From Desulfosporosinus sp. HMP52 (GTDB taxonomy: Bacteria; Bacillota; Desulfitobacteriia; Desulfitobacteriales; Desulfitobacteriaceae), in the NCBI RefSeq assembly GCF_000765145.1, contig NZ_JMGA01000039.1, positions 1-64,000 on the forward strand: DNA of 64,000 bases. Direction: 5' to 3'. Positions 45,749-55,585 of this stretch are shown piece after piece. The notes under the pieces were generated by a model. The model did no database searches. It had not been told where the DNA came from and saw only the letters and a list, made by a program, of their open reading frames with translations. Made by a program: the position numbers and the translations under genes. Numbering within the stretch: the first letter of the stretch is position 1; every line of letters begins with the position of its first letter.

Positions 45749-46828
45749 ATGGAATCCCGGTTAAACAACCTTGATATATATGTTCGACCAGCAGTTCGAG
45801 AGCTCGTTCCCTATGAAACAAAATATCTACCGGATTGTATAAAGCTAGATGCGAATGAAAACCCATTCCCTTGGCCGGCTAAAATGAGGGAAGCACTGCT
45901 TTCTGAGAAATTTGACTTTAACCGTTATCCCGATGGAATGGGTCAGGAGCTTAAGACACGTATTGCTCAGTATACGTCAACTCCTCCGGAAAGTGTAATG
46001 ATTGGCAATGGTTCGGATGAGTTAATTCAAATGATACTACTTACATTTGGTGGTGCAGGCAAATCTTTGATTATCCATCCTCCGACCTTTGGCATGTATC
46101 AAATATATGCTCGCTTAACAGAGACCGCAGTTGTGCCTGTGCCTTTGTTAAACGGCCTTGACTTAGACACTGAGCAAATGTTAAAAGCAGCAGAGGCTCC
46201 GGGTGCTCAGGTTATCATTGTTTGTAATCCAAATAACCCAACAGGCTCCCTCTTTCCCAGGGAAGAGATTCTCAAACTGGTCAAAGAAAGCGGTAAAATT
46301 GTCGTGGTCGATGAGGCTTACGCGGAGTTTTCAGAGCAAACTTTGATTTCTGAGATTGAGAACTATCCTAACTTAGTGATCATGCGGACATTTTCCAAGG
46401 CATTTGGAATGGCAGGTCTGCGTCTGGGATATTTACTTGGGCAACCCAAAACCATTGCTTTAATTGAGAAAGTGAGACCGCCGTTTAATGTTAATTTGTT
46501 CAGTCAGAGAGCGGGTATTTTAGCTCTGGATTATTTAAGGGAATATAAACTTCAAATTCAACAGATTAAAGAAGAAACTAAAAAATTGTATGAAGCCTTG
46601 GTTCAGCTTACTGGCCTAACTGTGTATCCAACTCAGGCTAATTTTATTCTTTTTAAACCTGCGGATCCGGATAGATGGGCAACAGATTTGCTGAAAAGGG
46701 GGTTTCTAATTCGAAACATGGGTTCCCTCCCTATTCTGGGTAAATGTCTGCGCATCAGTGCAGGGTTGCCGGAGGAGAATGAGAGGTTTATTCAAGCAGT
46801 TCGGGAGATTAACGAGGAATTGAAGTAG
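45749..46828 (+). CDS. hisC: Histidinol-phosphate aminotransferase HisC
   Basis: PLP enzyme of fold type I. DANENPFPWP, CNPNNPTGS, VVDEAYAEF and the PLP lysine in FSKAFGMAGLRLGY identify it. ATG 45749 has AAGGAG at nine bases; ATG 45740 is too close. 359 residues. Confidence 0.94.
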   Translation: MESRLNNLDIYVRPAVRELVPYETKYLPDCIKLDANENPFPWPAKMREALLSEKFDFNRYPDGMGQELKTRIAQYTSTPPESVMIGNGSDELIQMILLTFGGAGKSLIIHPPTFGMYQIYARLTETAVVPVPLLNGLDLDTEQMLKAAEAPGAQVIIVCNPNNPTGSLFPREEILKLVKESGKIVVVDEAYAEFSEQTLISEIENYPNLVIMRTFSKAFGMAGLRLGYLLGQPKTIALIEKVRPPFNVNLFSQRAGILALDYLREYKLQIQQIKEETKKLYEALVQLTGLTVYPTQANFILFKPADPDRWATDLLKRGFLIRNMGSLPILGKCLRISAGLPEENERFIQAVREINEELK

Positions 46829-46872
46829 ATTATTGTGTGCGAAGACCGTCGTAAGCCAGAAAGGAGAGAAAA

Positions 46873-47457
46873 ATGCGAGAAGCTTGTGTTGAACGTAAAA
46901 CTAAGGAAACAGAAATCCTTGTACGGTTGAATTTAGATGGGACTGGAGAGTCCTATATTAAGACAGGGATTGGGTTTTTCGATCATATGCTGACGGCGTT
47001 TGCCAAATTTGCCTATTTAGACTTGAGCATAGAAGCCAAGGGGGATTTAGAGGTAGATGCTCACCATACCATCGAAGATTGCGGGATCGTAACGGGGCAA
47101 GCACTCAGAGAGGCCTGCGGCGATAAAGTGGGAATTGAACGCCTTGGCGAAGCTCTGCTACCTATGGATGAAGCCCTCATTCAAGTGGCCTTAGATCTTT
47201 CCAATCGACCTTTCTTAGTTTGGGATGTGGATTGTTCCGATGGCATGGTAGGAGAGTTTCCCGTCGAGATGGCAGAAGAGTTTTTCAGAGCACTAGCGGT
47301 ACATAGCGGCCTTACACTCCATGTCATTAAACGATCAGGGAAAAACAGGCATCATATTCTTGAGGCAGCTTTTAAAGGTGTGGGGAGAGCACTGGGACTA
47401 GCTCTGCGTCAGAACAATAGGTATAGCGGAATCCTTTCAACTAAAGGAGTTTTATAG
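46873..47457 (+). CDS. hisB: Imidazoleglycerol-phosphate dehydratase HisB
   Basis: Single-function HisB of 194 residues. The Mn-binding repeats GFFDHMLTAF and DAHHTIEDCGI, and the later HVIKRSGKNRHHILEAAFK, are in place. No phosphatase domain is fused, so histidinol-phosphatase is encoded elsewhere. Confidence 0.96.
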   Translation: MREACVERKTKETEILVRLNLDGTGESYIKTGIGFFDHMLTAFAKFAYLDLSIEAKGDLEVDAHHTIEDCGIVTGQALREACGDKVGIERLGEALLPMDEALIQVALDLSNRPFLVWDVDCSDGMVGEFPVEMAEEFFRALAVHSGLTLHVIKRSGKNRHHILEAAFKGVGRALGLALRQNNRYSGILSTKGVL

Positions 47458-48087
47458 ATGATTGGAATAGTGGATTATGGTCGAGGCAACTTAAGGAGCG
47501 TTGAAAAGGCTTTGGAGAAAGTTGGCTTCGAAGCAGTTATTATGGCTTCGCCAAACGAGCTAAGCAAAGTAAAAGGACTTATCCTGCCGGGAGTAGGGGC
47601 CTTTGCCGATGCCATGGAGGCATTAAAAATCGGAGGGTGGATTGAGCCATTAATCCAGTTCGCTCACTCTGGGCGCCCGTTCTTAGGGATCTGTTTAGGG
47701 ATGCAGATTCTGTTTGAGGTTGGGGAGGAGCATGGAGAGTACGCAGGACTTGGACTTTTAGCTGGCCGAGTGGTCAGATTTCCAGCGGGAAGGAAGGTTC
47801 CTCACATGGGCTGGAATAGTTTAGAGCTGGAACAATCCCCCCGTTTACTAGAAGGGATTCCTAATGAATCCTACTTTTATTTTGTACATTCCTACTATGC
47901 AGAGCCTGCCGATAAGGGGGATATTATTGCCACAAGTGATTATGGGGTTGTTTTTCCGGCAGTTGTGGGTAAGGCCAATGTCTGGGGAGCGCAATTCCAC
48001 CCGGAAAAATCAAGTCCTTGGGGACTTCAGCTCCTTACGAATTTTGGAAAGTGGGTGAATGAAAATGATACTCTTTCCGGCTATTGA
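47458..48087 (+). CDS. hisH: Imidazole glycerol phosphate synthase glutaminase HisH
   Basis: Class I amidotransferase partner of HisF. Catalytic Cys in FLGICLGMQ (about residue 79) and His-Glu in QFHPEKSS. 209 residues. It starts directly after the hisB stop and overlaps hisA. Confidence 0.95.
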   Translation: MIGIVDYGRGNLRSVEKALEKVGFEAVIMASPNELSKVKGLILPGVGAFADAMEALKIGGWIEPLIQFAHSGRPFLGICLGMQILFEVGEEHGEYAGLGLLAGRVVRFPAGRKVPHMGWNSLELEQSPRLLEGIPNESYFYFVHSYYAEPADKGDIIATSDYGVVFPAVVGKANVWGAQFHPEKSSPWGLQLLTNFGKWVNENDTLSGY

Positions 48088-48853
48088 TTTGAAAGAAGGA
48101 AAAGCGGTGCGCCTCTTACAAGGGAGGATGGAAGATTCAACGGTTTATGCAGATAACCCTGTGGATGTCGCTAAGGAATTTGAACGTCAAGGTGCCGAGT
48201 ATTTACATATGGTGGATTTGAATGGTGCCTTTTCCGGAAAGCCAATGAATGACGAAACCATACGGAACATTGTCCGAAGTGTTTCTATGAAAATTCAGGT
48301 AGGCGGAGGAATCCGAACCATGGAGCGGATCACAGAACTGCTAGAGTTGGGGGTTGAGCGGGTTATACTAGGAACCATTGCTGTCAAAAATCCGGAGTTG
48401 GTAGCGGAAGCAGCAAACCGCTATGGCAAGAAAGTCATTGTAGGGATCGATGCTAAAGATGGTTTGGTCGCGGTTCAAGGCTGGGCAGAAACAACCACAA
48501 TGCGTGCAGTAGAATTAGGAAAGGCTATGAAAGCGGTGGGAATTCAGAGTGTTGTTTTTACAGATATCTCACGAGATGGAATGCTCCAAGGTCCAAATAT
48601 TGAGAGTACAGTACAAATGGCCATGGAGACTGGATTGTCAGTGATTGCCTCCGGTGGAATTTCTACGCTAGCCGATTTGAGCAACTTACAGGCCCAGGTG
48701 CTCAAGGGAGTTTCCATCGAGGGGGCCATTACTGGAAAAGCTCTCTACAGTGGGGCTTTTACCTTAAAAGAAGCTTTAGCGGTTGCCGCCGGAAAAGCTA
48801 ATGATGAAAAGATTAAAGATATAGCACAAACAATGGCTGCTAAAGATAGCTAA
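48065..48853 (+). CDS. hisA: ProFAR isomerase HisA
   Basis: A (beta/alpha)8 barrel isomerase: [17 protein letters not shown] at the start with the first catalytic Asp, and the second in [12 protein letters not shown] 48065 gives the family start; ATG 48059 is two codons upstream. Overlaps hisH by 23 bases. A tail after residue 240 is longer than usual. Confidence 0.94.
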   Translation: MILFPAIDLKEGKAVRLLQGRMEDSTVYADNPVDVAKEFERQGAEYLHMVDLNGAFSGKPMNDETIRNIVRSVSMKIQVGGGIRTMERITELLELGVERVILGTIAVKNPELVAEAANRYGKKVIVGIDAKDGLVAVQGWAETTTMRAVELGKAMKAVGIQSVVFTDISRDGMLQGPNIESTVQMAMETGLSVIASGGISTLADLSNLQAQVLKGVSIEGAITGKALYSGAFTLKEALAVAAGKANDEKIKDIAQTMAAKDS

Positions 48854-48866
48854 GGAGGGGAATGGC

Positions 48867-49631
48867 ATGTTAAGTAAGCGTATCATTCCCTGTTTAGATG
48901 TCCATGATGGGCGTGTAGTCAAGGGAACAAATTTTGTACAATTGCGTGACGCAGGAGATCCAGTAGAACTCGCAGCTTTGTATGATCGAGAAGGTGCGGA
49001 TGAATTGATATTTTTAGATATAACCGCATCTTCGGATAATCGAGAAACTATGGTAGACGTAGTACGTCGTACCGCCGAGGAAGTTTTTATACCCTTTACT
49101 ATCGGAGGAGGCTTGCGGACTATAGAGGATATTCGCCGCATGCTTAGGGCAGGTGCAGATAAAATAGCTTTAAACACATCTGCAGTAAAAACCCCCAGGC
49201 TCATTCAGGAAGGTGCTCATGCTTTCGGAAGTCAGTGTATTGTTGTAGCTATTGATGCACGAAAAACAGCACAGGGCCAATGGGAGGTGTACATACACGG
49301 AGGTAGAACAGCGACAGGTAAGGATGTTTTAGAGTGGGCTGCTGAGGTAGAAGCCCTAGGAGCTGGTGAAATCCTTTTAACCTCCATGGATCGTGATGGG
49401 ACTAAGATTGGTTACGAACTAGAATTAACCCGTGCTGTTAGCAGAGCTGTATCCCTGCCCGTCATTGCCAGCGGCGGGGTTGGAACCTTAGAACATTTAG
49501 CGGAAGGTTTAACTTTAGGGGAAGCTGATGCAGTCTTAGCTGCTTCTATCTTCCATTATAAGGAGTACAGTATTCAGGAGGCTAAGCGGTTTTTGGCGGA
49601 ACGGGGAATCCTTGTTCGTGGACTTGTATGA
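48867..49631 (+). CDS. hisF: Imidazole glycerol phosphate synthase cyclase HisF
   Basis: [16 protein letters not shown] with the catalytic Asp11 and [15 protein letters not shown] with the second Asp are diagnostic. 254 residues. TAAGGAGGGG precedes ATG. Forms IGP and AICAR with HisH; AICAR feeds into the purine pathway also encoded in this window. Confidence 0.97.
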   Translation: MLSKRIIPCLDVHDGRVVKGTNFVQLRDAGDPVELAALYDREGADELIFLDITASSDNRETMVDVVRRTAEEVFIPFTIGGGLRTIEDIRRMLRAGADKIALNTSAVKTPRLIQEGAHAFGSQCIVVAIDARKTAQGQWEVYIHGGRTATGKDVLEWAAEVEALGAGEILLTSMDRDGTKIGYELELTRAVSRAVSLPVIASGGVGTLEHLAEGLTLGEADAVLAASIFHYKEYSIQEAKRFLAERGILVRGLV

Positions 49632-49698
49632 GGGACTTGAGACTTTAACAGCTTAATGAACGTAAATGATGATGGTACAGAGAAAGGTTGAGATACAT

Positions 49699-50370
49699 AT
49701 GGATGCAAAGGACATACAAGGGTTGGATTTATCGACGATCCGCTGGGATGCTCAAGGACTTGTGCCTGCCATTGTCCAGGATTTGGAGACTAAAGAAGTC
49801 TTAATGCTGGCGTATATGAATGAAGAATCCTTACGGAGAACCCTACTTGAGAGGAAGGCTTGCTATTATAGTAGAAGTCGCCAATCCCTGTGGCTGAAAG
49901 GGGAAACCTCAGGGCATTTTCAGGAGATCGTCGACATTAAATTTGACTGTGACCAGGACACATTACTCCTGACTGTGAAGCAGATAGGTATGGCTTGCCA
50001 TGAAAATTACTTCTCGTGTTTCCACTATGATTTAACCAGCGAAGGGTTCAAGGGAAAAGGTGAACCTGAAGTACGGTCGGAGCCAACACTGGGCAGAGCC
50101 CTAGAACTTTTGACTGAGGTGATCCGCTCTAGAAACATGGAAAGACCTGAAGGGGCTTATACCACTTATCTCTTTGAAAAGGGGATTGACAAGATCCTCA
50201 AAAAGGTTGGAGAAGAAAGCGCGGAAGTGATTATTGCGGCTAAAAATGCTGATCCTGAAGAGATAAGGTGTGAAGTTTCGGATTTGCTCTACCATGTGTT
50301 AGTAATGCTAGAGGAGCGTGGGGTTGAGGTTTCGCAAGTTAGCAGGGAGTTGCTTAAAAGGCGAAAGTAA
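49699..50370 (+). CDS. hisI: Bifunctional phosphoribosyl-AMP cyclohydrolase/PR-ATP pyrophosphatase HisIE
   Basis: Fusion of HisI ([11 protein letters not shown], the metal-binding DCDQDTLLL and the cysteines in [12 protein letters not shown]) and HisE (about residues 125-223: [22 protein letters not shown] split over two helices). ATG 49699 fits the family; upstream ATGs at 49666-49672 lack ribosome sites. Last gene of the his operon. Confidence 0.93.
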   Translation: MDAKDIQGLDLSTIRWDAQGLVPAIVQDLETKEVLMLAYMNEESLRRTLLERKACYYSRSRQSLWLKGETSGHFQEIVDIKFDCDQDTLLLTVKQIGMACHENYFSCFHYDLTSEGFKGKGEPEVRSEPTLGRALELLTEVIRSRNMERPEGAYTTYLFEKGIDKILKKVGEESAEVIIAAKNADPEEIRCEVSDLLYHVLVMLEERGVEVSQVSRELLKRRK

Positions 50371-50415
50371 AGAATAGATATTTAGAATTCATCGTTCCTT
50401 AAGGCTTTAGCAACG

Positions 50416-50458
50416 TATCGTCCTGCGTTTTTCACGCATGGACGATATTCTTTGTTTG
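50416..50458 (+). terminator. his operon terminator
   Basis: TATCGTCC with GGACGATA and an inner TGCG/CGCA helix, followed by TTCTTTGTTT. Confidence 0.8.
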
Positions 50459-50612
50459 TAAGCTCTTACAATTCGTTCTGGCATCACATTAGCATAACCC
50501 TAAGAAGATAAGTTTTATTCCTGGCAGGAGCTTCAGCAGTAAGGGATGTTTGTTCTGTAATAAAACAAAATTATTTATTAATATAAACCCTCTTAACTTT
50601 TATAGTAGCTTT

Positions 50613-50629
50613 TGGAATGATAATTGCAT
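50613..50629 (+). promoter_or_regulatory. Sigma-54 promoter of the gcvH-like gene
   Basis: TGGAATGATAATTGCAT: GG at 50614-50615 and GC at 50626-50627 with exactly ten bases between, and TTGCA at -12. It lies 52 bp before the gcvH-like start and upstream of a gene for a sigma-54 activator. Confidence 0.75.
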
Positions 50630-50679
50630 TAGTAATTGCTGACAAAAATTAATCGAACAAGAAGGGAAGAGCAAATACT

Positions 50680-51045
50680 ATGAAAATGTATAGTAGAGAA
50701 CATCAATGGGTGGAGTTGAAAGGTGAGAAGGCTCATATGGGGATAACAGAATTTGCTGCTAGGCAATTAGGAGATATCGTCTTTGTAGAACTTCCAGCAG
50801 TTAGTGATAAATTTACTGCTGGAGAAGTAATAGCAAGAGTTGAATCCGTAAAGTCTTCATCTGAAATTTATATTCCTGTATGTGGGAAAGTTTTGACAAT
50901 TAAGGAGGAACTATATGATGCTCCTGAAATGTTAAACGCTGATCCTGAAGGAGAAGCCTGGATTGCAGAACTCAGACTTGAAAACCCCGAGGAACTTAAC
51001 GAATTAATGACCAAAGAAGAATATTTATCTAGCCTTCCCATCTAG
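50680..51045 (+). CDS. gcvH: GcvH-like lipoyl carrier protein
   Basis: A 121-residue glycine-cleavage H-type protein. REHQWVEL begins the fold, and VESVKSSSEIYIP holds the lipoyl lysine Lys58, followed by the conserved VCGKV turn. The C-terminal WIAELRLENPEELNELM is intact. AAGAAGGGAAG precedes ATG. No gcvT or gcvP is near; a dihydrolipoyl dehydrogenase gene lies 4.5 kb downstream past a transporter. It may serve a pathway other than glycine cleavage. Confidence 0.9.
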   Translation: MKMYSREHQWVELKGEKAHMGITEFAARQLGDIVFVELPAVSDKFTAGEVIARVESVKSSSEIYIPVCGKVLTIKEELYDAPEMLNADPEGEAWIAELRLENPEELNELMTKEEYLSSLPI

Positions 51046-51056
51046 CCGATTCAAGG

Positions 51057-51090
51057 AGCCCTGTGAATCATCATAAGATCACAGGGCCTT
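51057..51090 (+). terminator. Terminator after the gcvH-like gene
   Basis: CCCTGTGA pairs with TCACAGGG, followed by CCTTTCCTT. T-run is interrupted. Confidence 0.65.
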
Positions 51091-51172
51091 TCCTTGTCAA
51101 CGTCTTTTGCCATTAGATAGGTCGGGTATTATAATAAAGAAAATTATCGAGTTTGCATTTGGGGGAGACGTC

Positions 51173-52921
51173 ATGAAAGTTAAGCAAATTATGTTGGAGA
51201 ACCCTCGGACTTTGCATTATAGTCAAACGATACGGGATGCCTGTCATCTTTACAGGCAAACTAAAGTTAACTGTGCTCCGATTGTGGATGACAAAAATAC
51301 CGTTGTAGGGATTCTAACGGTCTTTCGTATGCTTGAGGCAATAGAAGAGGGGGCAACCTTTGCTACGACCGTCGACCAGATCATGGAGAGACATTTACAA
51401 ATAATTGATGAAAACACTGCCTTCCATGATATTAGGGAACATACTATGGATCGGCTGCTAATTTATAATAACGAGCAAAAGCTTACAGGTGTATTAACCC
51501 GCATTGATCTAATTAATAAGGTACACGGGGCTCTGATGAGTTCTGAGCACAAATTGGCTGAAGCCAATAGGATTAACAAGGAACTAAGAAGCGTTATTGA
51601 GGCATCCTATGATGGGATCATAGTGGTTGATAGTCAAGGCCTAGTTCAAATGGTTAATAAGAGTTTCTTTAGAGTACAAGGTTCTGACCACAACCCCGTG
51701 GGGGCACCAATAGAGCGACTTGCCATCCTATGTCGAGAACTGCTTATTCGAGGATATCAACGTGTGATGGTAAATGGCAAAGTGACTTTTGATAGATATC
51801 AAGGAAAAAATTTAACCGAATTAGCAATTACAGCAAGCCCTATCTTTGATGAACTAGACTATCTTGTTCGAGTAGTTATCAGCATTCGTGATTTAACTGA
51901 GCTAAATCAGTTGAAACTTCAGTCTGAGCGATACTCTCATGAGTTGAAATCACTGAGGGCAAAAGAACAGAAAGATCTTATTTATCACAGCTCTGCCATG
52001 GAGCGTGTTGTAAACGAAGCATTGCGAGTATCGGGAGTTGATTCTACCGTGCTCATTACTGGTGAATCAGGGGTGGGGAAAGAAGTCATCGCTAAAACTA
52101 TTCATCAAAACAGTCCTCGGGCAGAGGGACCGTTTATACAAATAAATAGTGGGGCGATACCGGAGAATCTCCTTGAATCTGAATTGTTCGGCTATGAGAG
52201 AGGATCCTTTACAGGAGCCAATAAGGAAGGCAAACCCGGAATGATGGAACTGGCTAACGGAGGCACTTTATTGCTGGATGAGGTAGGGGACATGCCCTTG
52301 AACCTTCAGGTTAAATTATTACGAGCAATCCAAGAGCAAGAGATATTCCGCATTGGTGGCCGTATGCCAACAAAGCTTAATATTCGAATTCTATCAGCTA
52401 CCAATAAAAATTTAGAGAAATTAGTTAAAGAAAAGAAGTTTCGAGAAGATCTATTCTACCGACTTAATGTTGTGCCCATTAAAATACCACCGTTACGAGA
52501 ACGGAAAAGTGATATTTTGCCACTGGCTAAGCATTTTTTGGATAAGGTTAACGAGCGGTATAAGATGCAAAAGTATTTTTCCTATGAGGTCTGTAAACTC
52601 TTCGAAGAGTATAACTGGCCTGGAAACATTAGAGAATTAGCTAATTTAGTGGAACGTTTGGTAATCATGTCCGAACAGGATACCATCTTCCCAGACCAGT
52701 TACCCGAGAAGTTCCTTATCAATTTCTCCTCTAGTCCTCTTCGGGTAGTTATTGATCAGATTGTTCCATTAAAAGAGGCAAGAGATATTGTGGAGACTGA
52801 ATTAATTATCAAGGTCTTAAAGGAGTATAAAAGCTTGCGTCGTGCGGGAGAGGTCTTAGGAGTAGCCCATTCTACCTTATTGAGGAAAGCTAGAGCATTG
52901 GGCATTTCTTACACTGATTAA
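51173..52921 (+). CDS. Sigma-54-dependent activator with CBS and PAS domains
   Basis: A 582-residue enhancer-binding protein. Two CBS motifs (residues 1-118), a PAS domain (about 140-255), the AAA+ domain with Walker A GESGVGKE, the sigma-54 contact loop GSFTGA (GAFTGA variant), Walker B LLLDEVGD and the arginine-finger region, then a Fis-type helix-turn-helix (about 545-580). The CBS pair suggests sensing of an adenine nucleotide or S-adenosyl ligand. ATG 51173 follows GGGGGAG. It is flanked by two sigma-54 promoters. Confidence 0.93.
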   Translation: MKVKQIMLENPRTLHYSQTIRDACHLYRQTKVNCAPIVDDKNTVVGILTVFRMLEAIEEGATFATTVDQIMERHLQIIDENTAFHDIREHTMDRLLIYNNEQKLTGVLTRIDLINKVHGALMSSEHKLAEANRINKELRSVIEASYDGIIVVDSQGLVQMVNKSFFRVQGSDHNPVGAPIERLAILCRELLIRGYQRVMVNGKVTFDRYQGKNLTELAITASPIFDELDYLVRVVISIRDLTELNQLKLQSERYSHELKSLRAKEQKDLIYHSSAMERVVNEALRVSGVDSTVLITGESGVGKEVIAKTIHQNSPRAEGPFIQINSGAIPENLLESELFGYERGSFTGANKEGKPGMMELANGGTLLLDEVGDMPLNLQVKLLRAIQEQEIFRIGGRMPTKLNIRILSATNKNLEKLVKEKKFREDLFYRLNVVPIKIPPLRERKSDILPLAKHFLDKVNERYKMQKYFSYEVCKLFEEYNWPGNIRELANLVERLVIMSEQDTIFPDQLPEKFLINFSSSPLRVVIDQIVPLKEARDIVETELIIKVLKEYKSLRRAGEVLGVAHSTLLRKARALGISYTD

Positions 52922-52926
52922 GAAGT

Positions 52927-52953
52927 GGTGCAAAAATGGAAGAACCGGTGCAA
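52927..52953 (+). promoter_or_regulatory. Direct repeats, possible upstream activator sites
   Basis: GGTGCAA occurs at 52927-52933 and 52947-52953, 20 bp (about two helical turns) apart, some 140 bp before the next sigma-54 promoter. This geometry suits an enhancer-binding protein; there is no direct proof. Confidence 0.35.
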
Positions 52954-53017
52954 GAAAGGAACAGGCTATAAAAGGCTGGTTTAAGCTGTTTTTTTTCGAG
53001 ACATATAGACGAGATTT

Positions 53018-53048
53018 TCTACGTGGTGCTTTAAGACACCACGTTTTT
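53018..53048 (+). terminator. Terminator of the sigma-54 activator gene
   Basis: ACGTGGTG pairs with CACCACGT around CTTTAAGA, with seven T following. Confidence 0.9.
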
Positions 53049-53091
53049 TTCTTAGCTCTTTGATTTTCGAGTTTTTTCACCCTTTGTAACC

Positions 53092-53108
53092 TGGCATGAT
53101 CCTTGCAA
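53092..53108 (+). promoter_or_regulatory. Sigma-54 promoter of the OsmC-symporter genes
   Basis: TGGCATGATCCTTGCAA: GG at 53093-53094 and GC at 53105-53106, ten bases between, near-consensus TGGCA and TTGCA boxes. 132 bp before the OsmC-like gene. Confidence 0.85.
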
Positions 53109-53239
53109 TAGTAATCACAAGGACAAAGCATTTATTTTTTATCAAGGTGGTGAAAGCTACAAAACGATTGAATTATTTATTCAAGAGTTATCTTTAGGGT
53201 TGAGCAGCGAAGTGATTTTCATAAAAAGGAGAGATTAAT

Positions 53240-53680
53240 ATGCCGCATGTAAACATTACCTGGGAAGGAAATATGAAATTTGTAGGGACGGATGAAAGTG
53301 GATTTAAGATACCTATGGATGCTTCGTCAATTTATGGTGGCAAAAATGAAGGCGTAAGGCCGATGGAATTATTGCTCATGTCTCTTGGCGGATGCACAGG
53401 TATCGAGTTAGGTCATATTCTTAACAAAATGAGAGTCGTGTACGATCGTTTAGACATTGAAGTTAGTGGAAATAGAGTAGAAGAGCATCCCAAAGTATTC
53501 AGCGATATTCAGATCGTATATCGGATAAGTGGAGAGAATATCCCGGTAGAAAAGGTGAATAAAGCTCTTCAAATGGCTGAACAGGTCTATTGTTCAGCGT
53601 CGAATATGATCAAAAAAGTTGCAGAAATTACTTATACTATAGAAATTAATGGTACGGTTCATAAGTATGAAGAGCGTTAG
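53240..53680 (+). CDS. OsmC/Ohr-family thiol protein
   Basis: A 146-residue OsmC-like protein. The two catalytic cysteines are Cys52 (LGGCTGIEL) and Cys118 (VYCSASNM), the second in the family position. Such proteins reduce organic hydroperoxides or bind small electrophiles. AAAGGAGAG precedes ATG. It is first behind the sigma-54 promoter and 95 bp ahead of the symporter. Confidence 0.9.
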   Translation: MPHVNITWEGNMKFVGTDESGFKIPMDASSIYGGKNEGVRPMELLLMSLGGCTGIELGHILNKMRVVYDRLDIEVSGNRVEEHPKVFSDIQIVYRISGENIPVEKVNKALQMAEQVYCSASNMIKKVAEITYTIEINGTVHKYEER

Positions 53681-53775
53681 TTAAGGCAAATGTTTAAATG
53701 CTCAATAGAGTAGGCCCTATTCATTATGGAATAGGAACTATTGATCTTTATTCGTAAAGTGAAGGAGGAGTACTA

Positions 53776-55407
53776 ATGAATTCATTTGGAGCATGGATTG
53801 TGGGATTGTGGCTGAGCTATACAGTTATGCTTATAATACTGAGCAGATATGCGAAAAAGAAAGCCGAATCGGGTTCGGGTGGTGACAGCTTTTGGGTCGG
53901 TGGCCGCAGCTTTAAACCTTGGATGGTCTTCGTGTGTATTACGGGCCTATTTTCGGGATCTTCATTTATTTCTGTTTTAGAATTATCTTACAAAGTAGGT
54001 GTCTCGGCGGCTTGGTACGGCGTAGCAGAAATGGTTCACGTCTTAATCATTGCGCTATTATTAATTGCCAACCTGCGTAGGCTGAAAATGGTCACCGTTT
54101 CCGGCTTAATCGGGGACAAATTTGGGCGTCTAGCCTTGGGTGTGAGCGGTGTGATTACTGCCTTTACCTTTCCTATGTGGTCCGTAGCAACTGCCCTTGC
54201 TTTTGCCTCAGCCCTTCACGTCTATACTTCCTTATCACTGCCCATTGCTATTGCCATTACAAGTATCACGCTGCTGATTTTTCTTCAATCAGGTGGAATG
54301 TGGTCAATTGTTGTTACCCAGACAGCAAATAGCTTAGCTTTTGCAGCAATGTTTATTGTTGGGGGTATTGCCTTCTTCATAGAACCCGGGCTTGACGGCC
54401 TAGCTCTCTTAGCCACAGCGAAACCGGCTATGTTTTCTGCGACAAATGCAGGATTGCAAGTGATCATTGCTTGGTTCGCTACATTTTTAATCAATGTGTT
54501 TGTAGCCCAGGCAGCATTCCAAATGGCCTTATCCTGTCGTACTCCTGAGGAGGGTAGAAAAGGCTTACTGATGGCATTTGGGGCAAATGTTTTTTTCATT
54601 ATTTTTGGTGTTTTGTTTGGCTTGTCAGCTGCTATAGTAGTACCCGGCGGAGCTCGTGGGATGATAGCCATACCTCAATATCTGGCTCAAGTGTTGCCCG
54701 CTCCATTAGTAGGTGTCTTTTTCCTTGGAATCTGGGCAGCAGCGCTGGGTTGGGGCGCCCCATGCCAGTTCTCCGGTGCAACAAGTCTGGGGCGTGACGT
54801 GATGGGTGCAATTAACCCCTCCTTAAGTGATGAACGCAAAGTGACTTATACAAAATATGCCCTAGTTGCCCTAACCATAGAGATGATTTTATTAGGCCTA
54901 ATGAGAAGCGAAAACGCTTCCTGGTGGAATGTTTTGGCATGGACCTTACGGAATGGATCGACCTTCGCTCCAGTGCTTGTGGCCTTGGCTTGGCCTTTGG
55001 CAACACGTCGTGGAGCGATAGCTGCCCTGCTCGGTGGATTCATTTCCGGGTTAGGCTGGTATGCCCTGGGTGGTTGGGATCCCGTCAAGTTTTTCTTTAA
55101 TATACATCCAGTGTTTATCGGTATGACATTTAATATCTTACTAATGGTGCTGGTTTCCATGGTGGAGAATGCCGGACAGTGGAAATTTAAATTCGATCAG
55201 TCATCTGGCAGAAAGACTTTAGGGGTTGTATCCACGTTATCTATGGTGATATTTATTATCACAGCTCTAACCCAATTTAACTGGCTCTTCCAAAAGGGCT
55301 TAATTGGATTAAATCTTTTCTTAATTGTAACGGCGATTTTTGTAAATGTGATTGTTTTTGTTGTTCCCATAAAATCAGAGGCAGCCGCTCCTGAACAAAT
55401 GGCTTAA
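53776..55407 (+). CDS. Sodium/solute symporter (SSS family)
   Basis: A 543-residue membrane protein with about 13 hydrophobic spans and SSS-type segments: DSFWVGGRSFKPW after the first span, GLFSGSSFISVLE in the next (sodium site region), and GWGAPCQFSGATSLGRDVMG later. It imports a small organic solute with sodium. Substrate cannot be inferred from sequence alone. GAAGGAGGAG precedes ATG. Likely in one transcript with the OsmC-like gene. Confidence 0.9.
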   Translation: MNSFGAWIVGLWLSYTVMLIILSRYAKKKAESGSGGDSFWVGGRSFKPWMVFVCITGLFSGSSFISVLELSYKVGVSAAWYGVAEMVHVLIIALLLIANLRRLKMVTVSGLIGDKFGRLALGVSGVITAFTFPMWSVATALAFASALHVYTSLSLPIAIAITSITLLIFLQSGGMWSIVVTQTANSLAFAAMFIVGGIAFFIEPGLDGLALLATAKPAMFSATNAGLQVIIAWFATFLINVFVAQAAFQMALSCRTPEEGRKGLLMAFGANVFFIIFGVLFGLSAAIVVPGGARGMIAIPQYLAQVLPAPLVGVFFLGIWAAALGWGAPCQFSGATSLGRDVMGAINPSLSDERKVTYTKYALVALTIEMILLGLMRSENASWWNVLAWTLRNGSTFAPVLVALAWPLATRRGAIAALLGGFISGLGWYALGGWDPVKFFFNIHPVFIGMTFNILLMVLVSMVENAGQWKFKFDQSSGRKTLGVVSTLSMVIFIITALTQFNWLFQKGLIGLNLFLIVTAIFVNVIVFVVPIKSEAAAPEQMA

Positions 55408-55492
55408 TTTACCATCTTCATATTATAGACACCTTCGCACTTAGAGATTTTTAATATAGCAGTAAATGACCAATTATTTTAGTTTATATAGA

Positions 55493-55528
55493 GGTAAGCT
55501 GGCAATGGTTTAATGCATTGTCAGCTTA
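55493..55528 (+). terminator. Hairpin between symporter and lpdA
   Basis: TAAGCTGGCAATG pairs with CATTGTCAGCTTA with one mismatch. There is only a weak T-rich tail, so partial read-through into lpdA is possible. Confidence 0.5.
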
Positions 55529-55585
55529 TATATGTATTCTTTAATAAGAATTAGTTTGATGGGATAAAGGAGGTTAGGTTGTAAA

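Noticed and set aside
50479-50494. Second sigma-54-like element TGGCATCACATTAGCA
   Set aside because: GG-N10-GC spacing is met but the -12 box is TAGC in place of TTGC and it lies 200 bp from the gene; the 50613 element is better.
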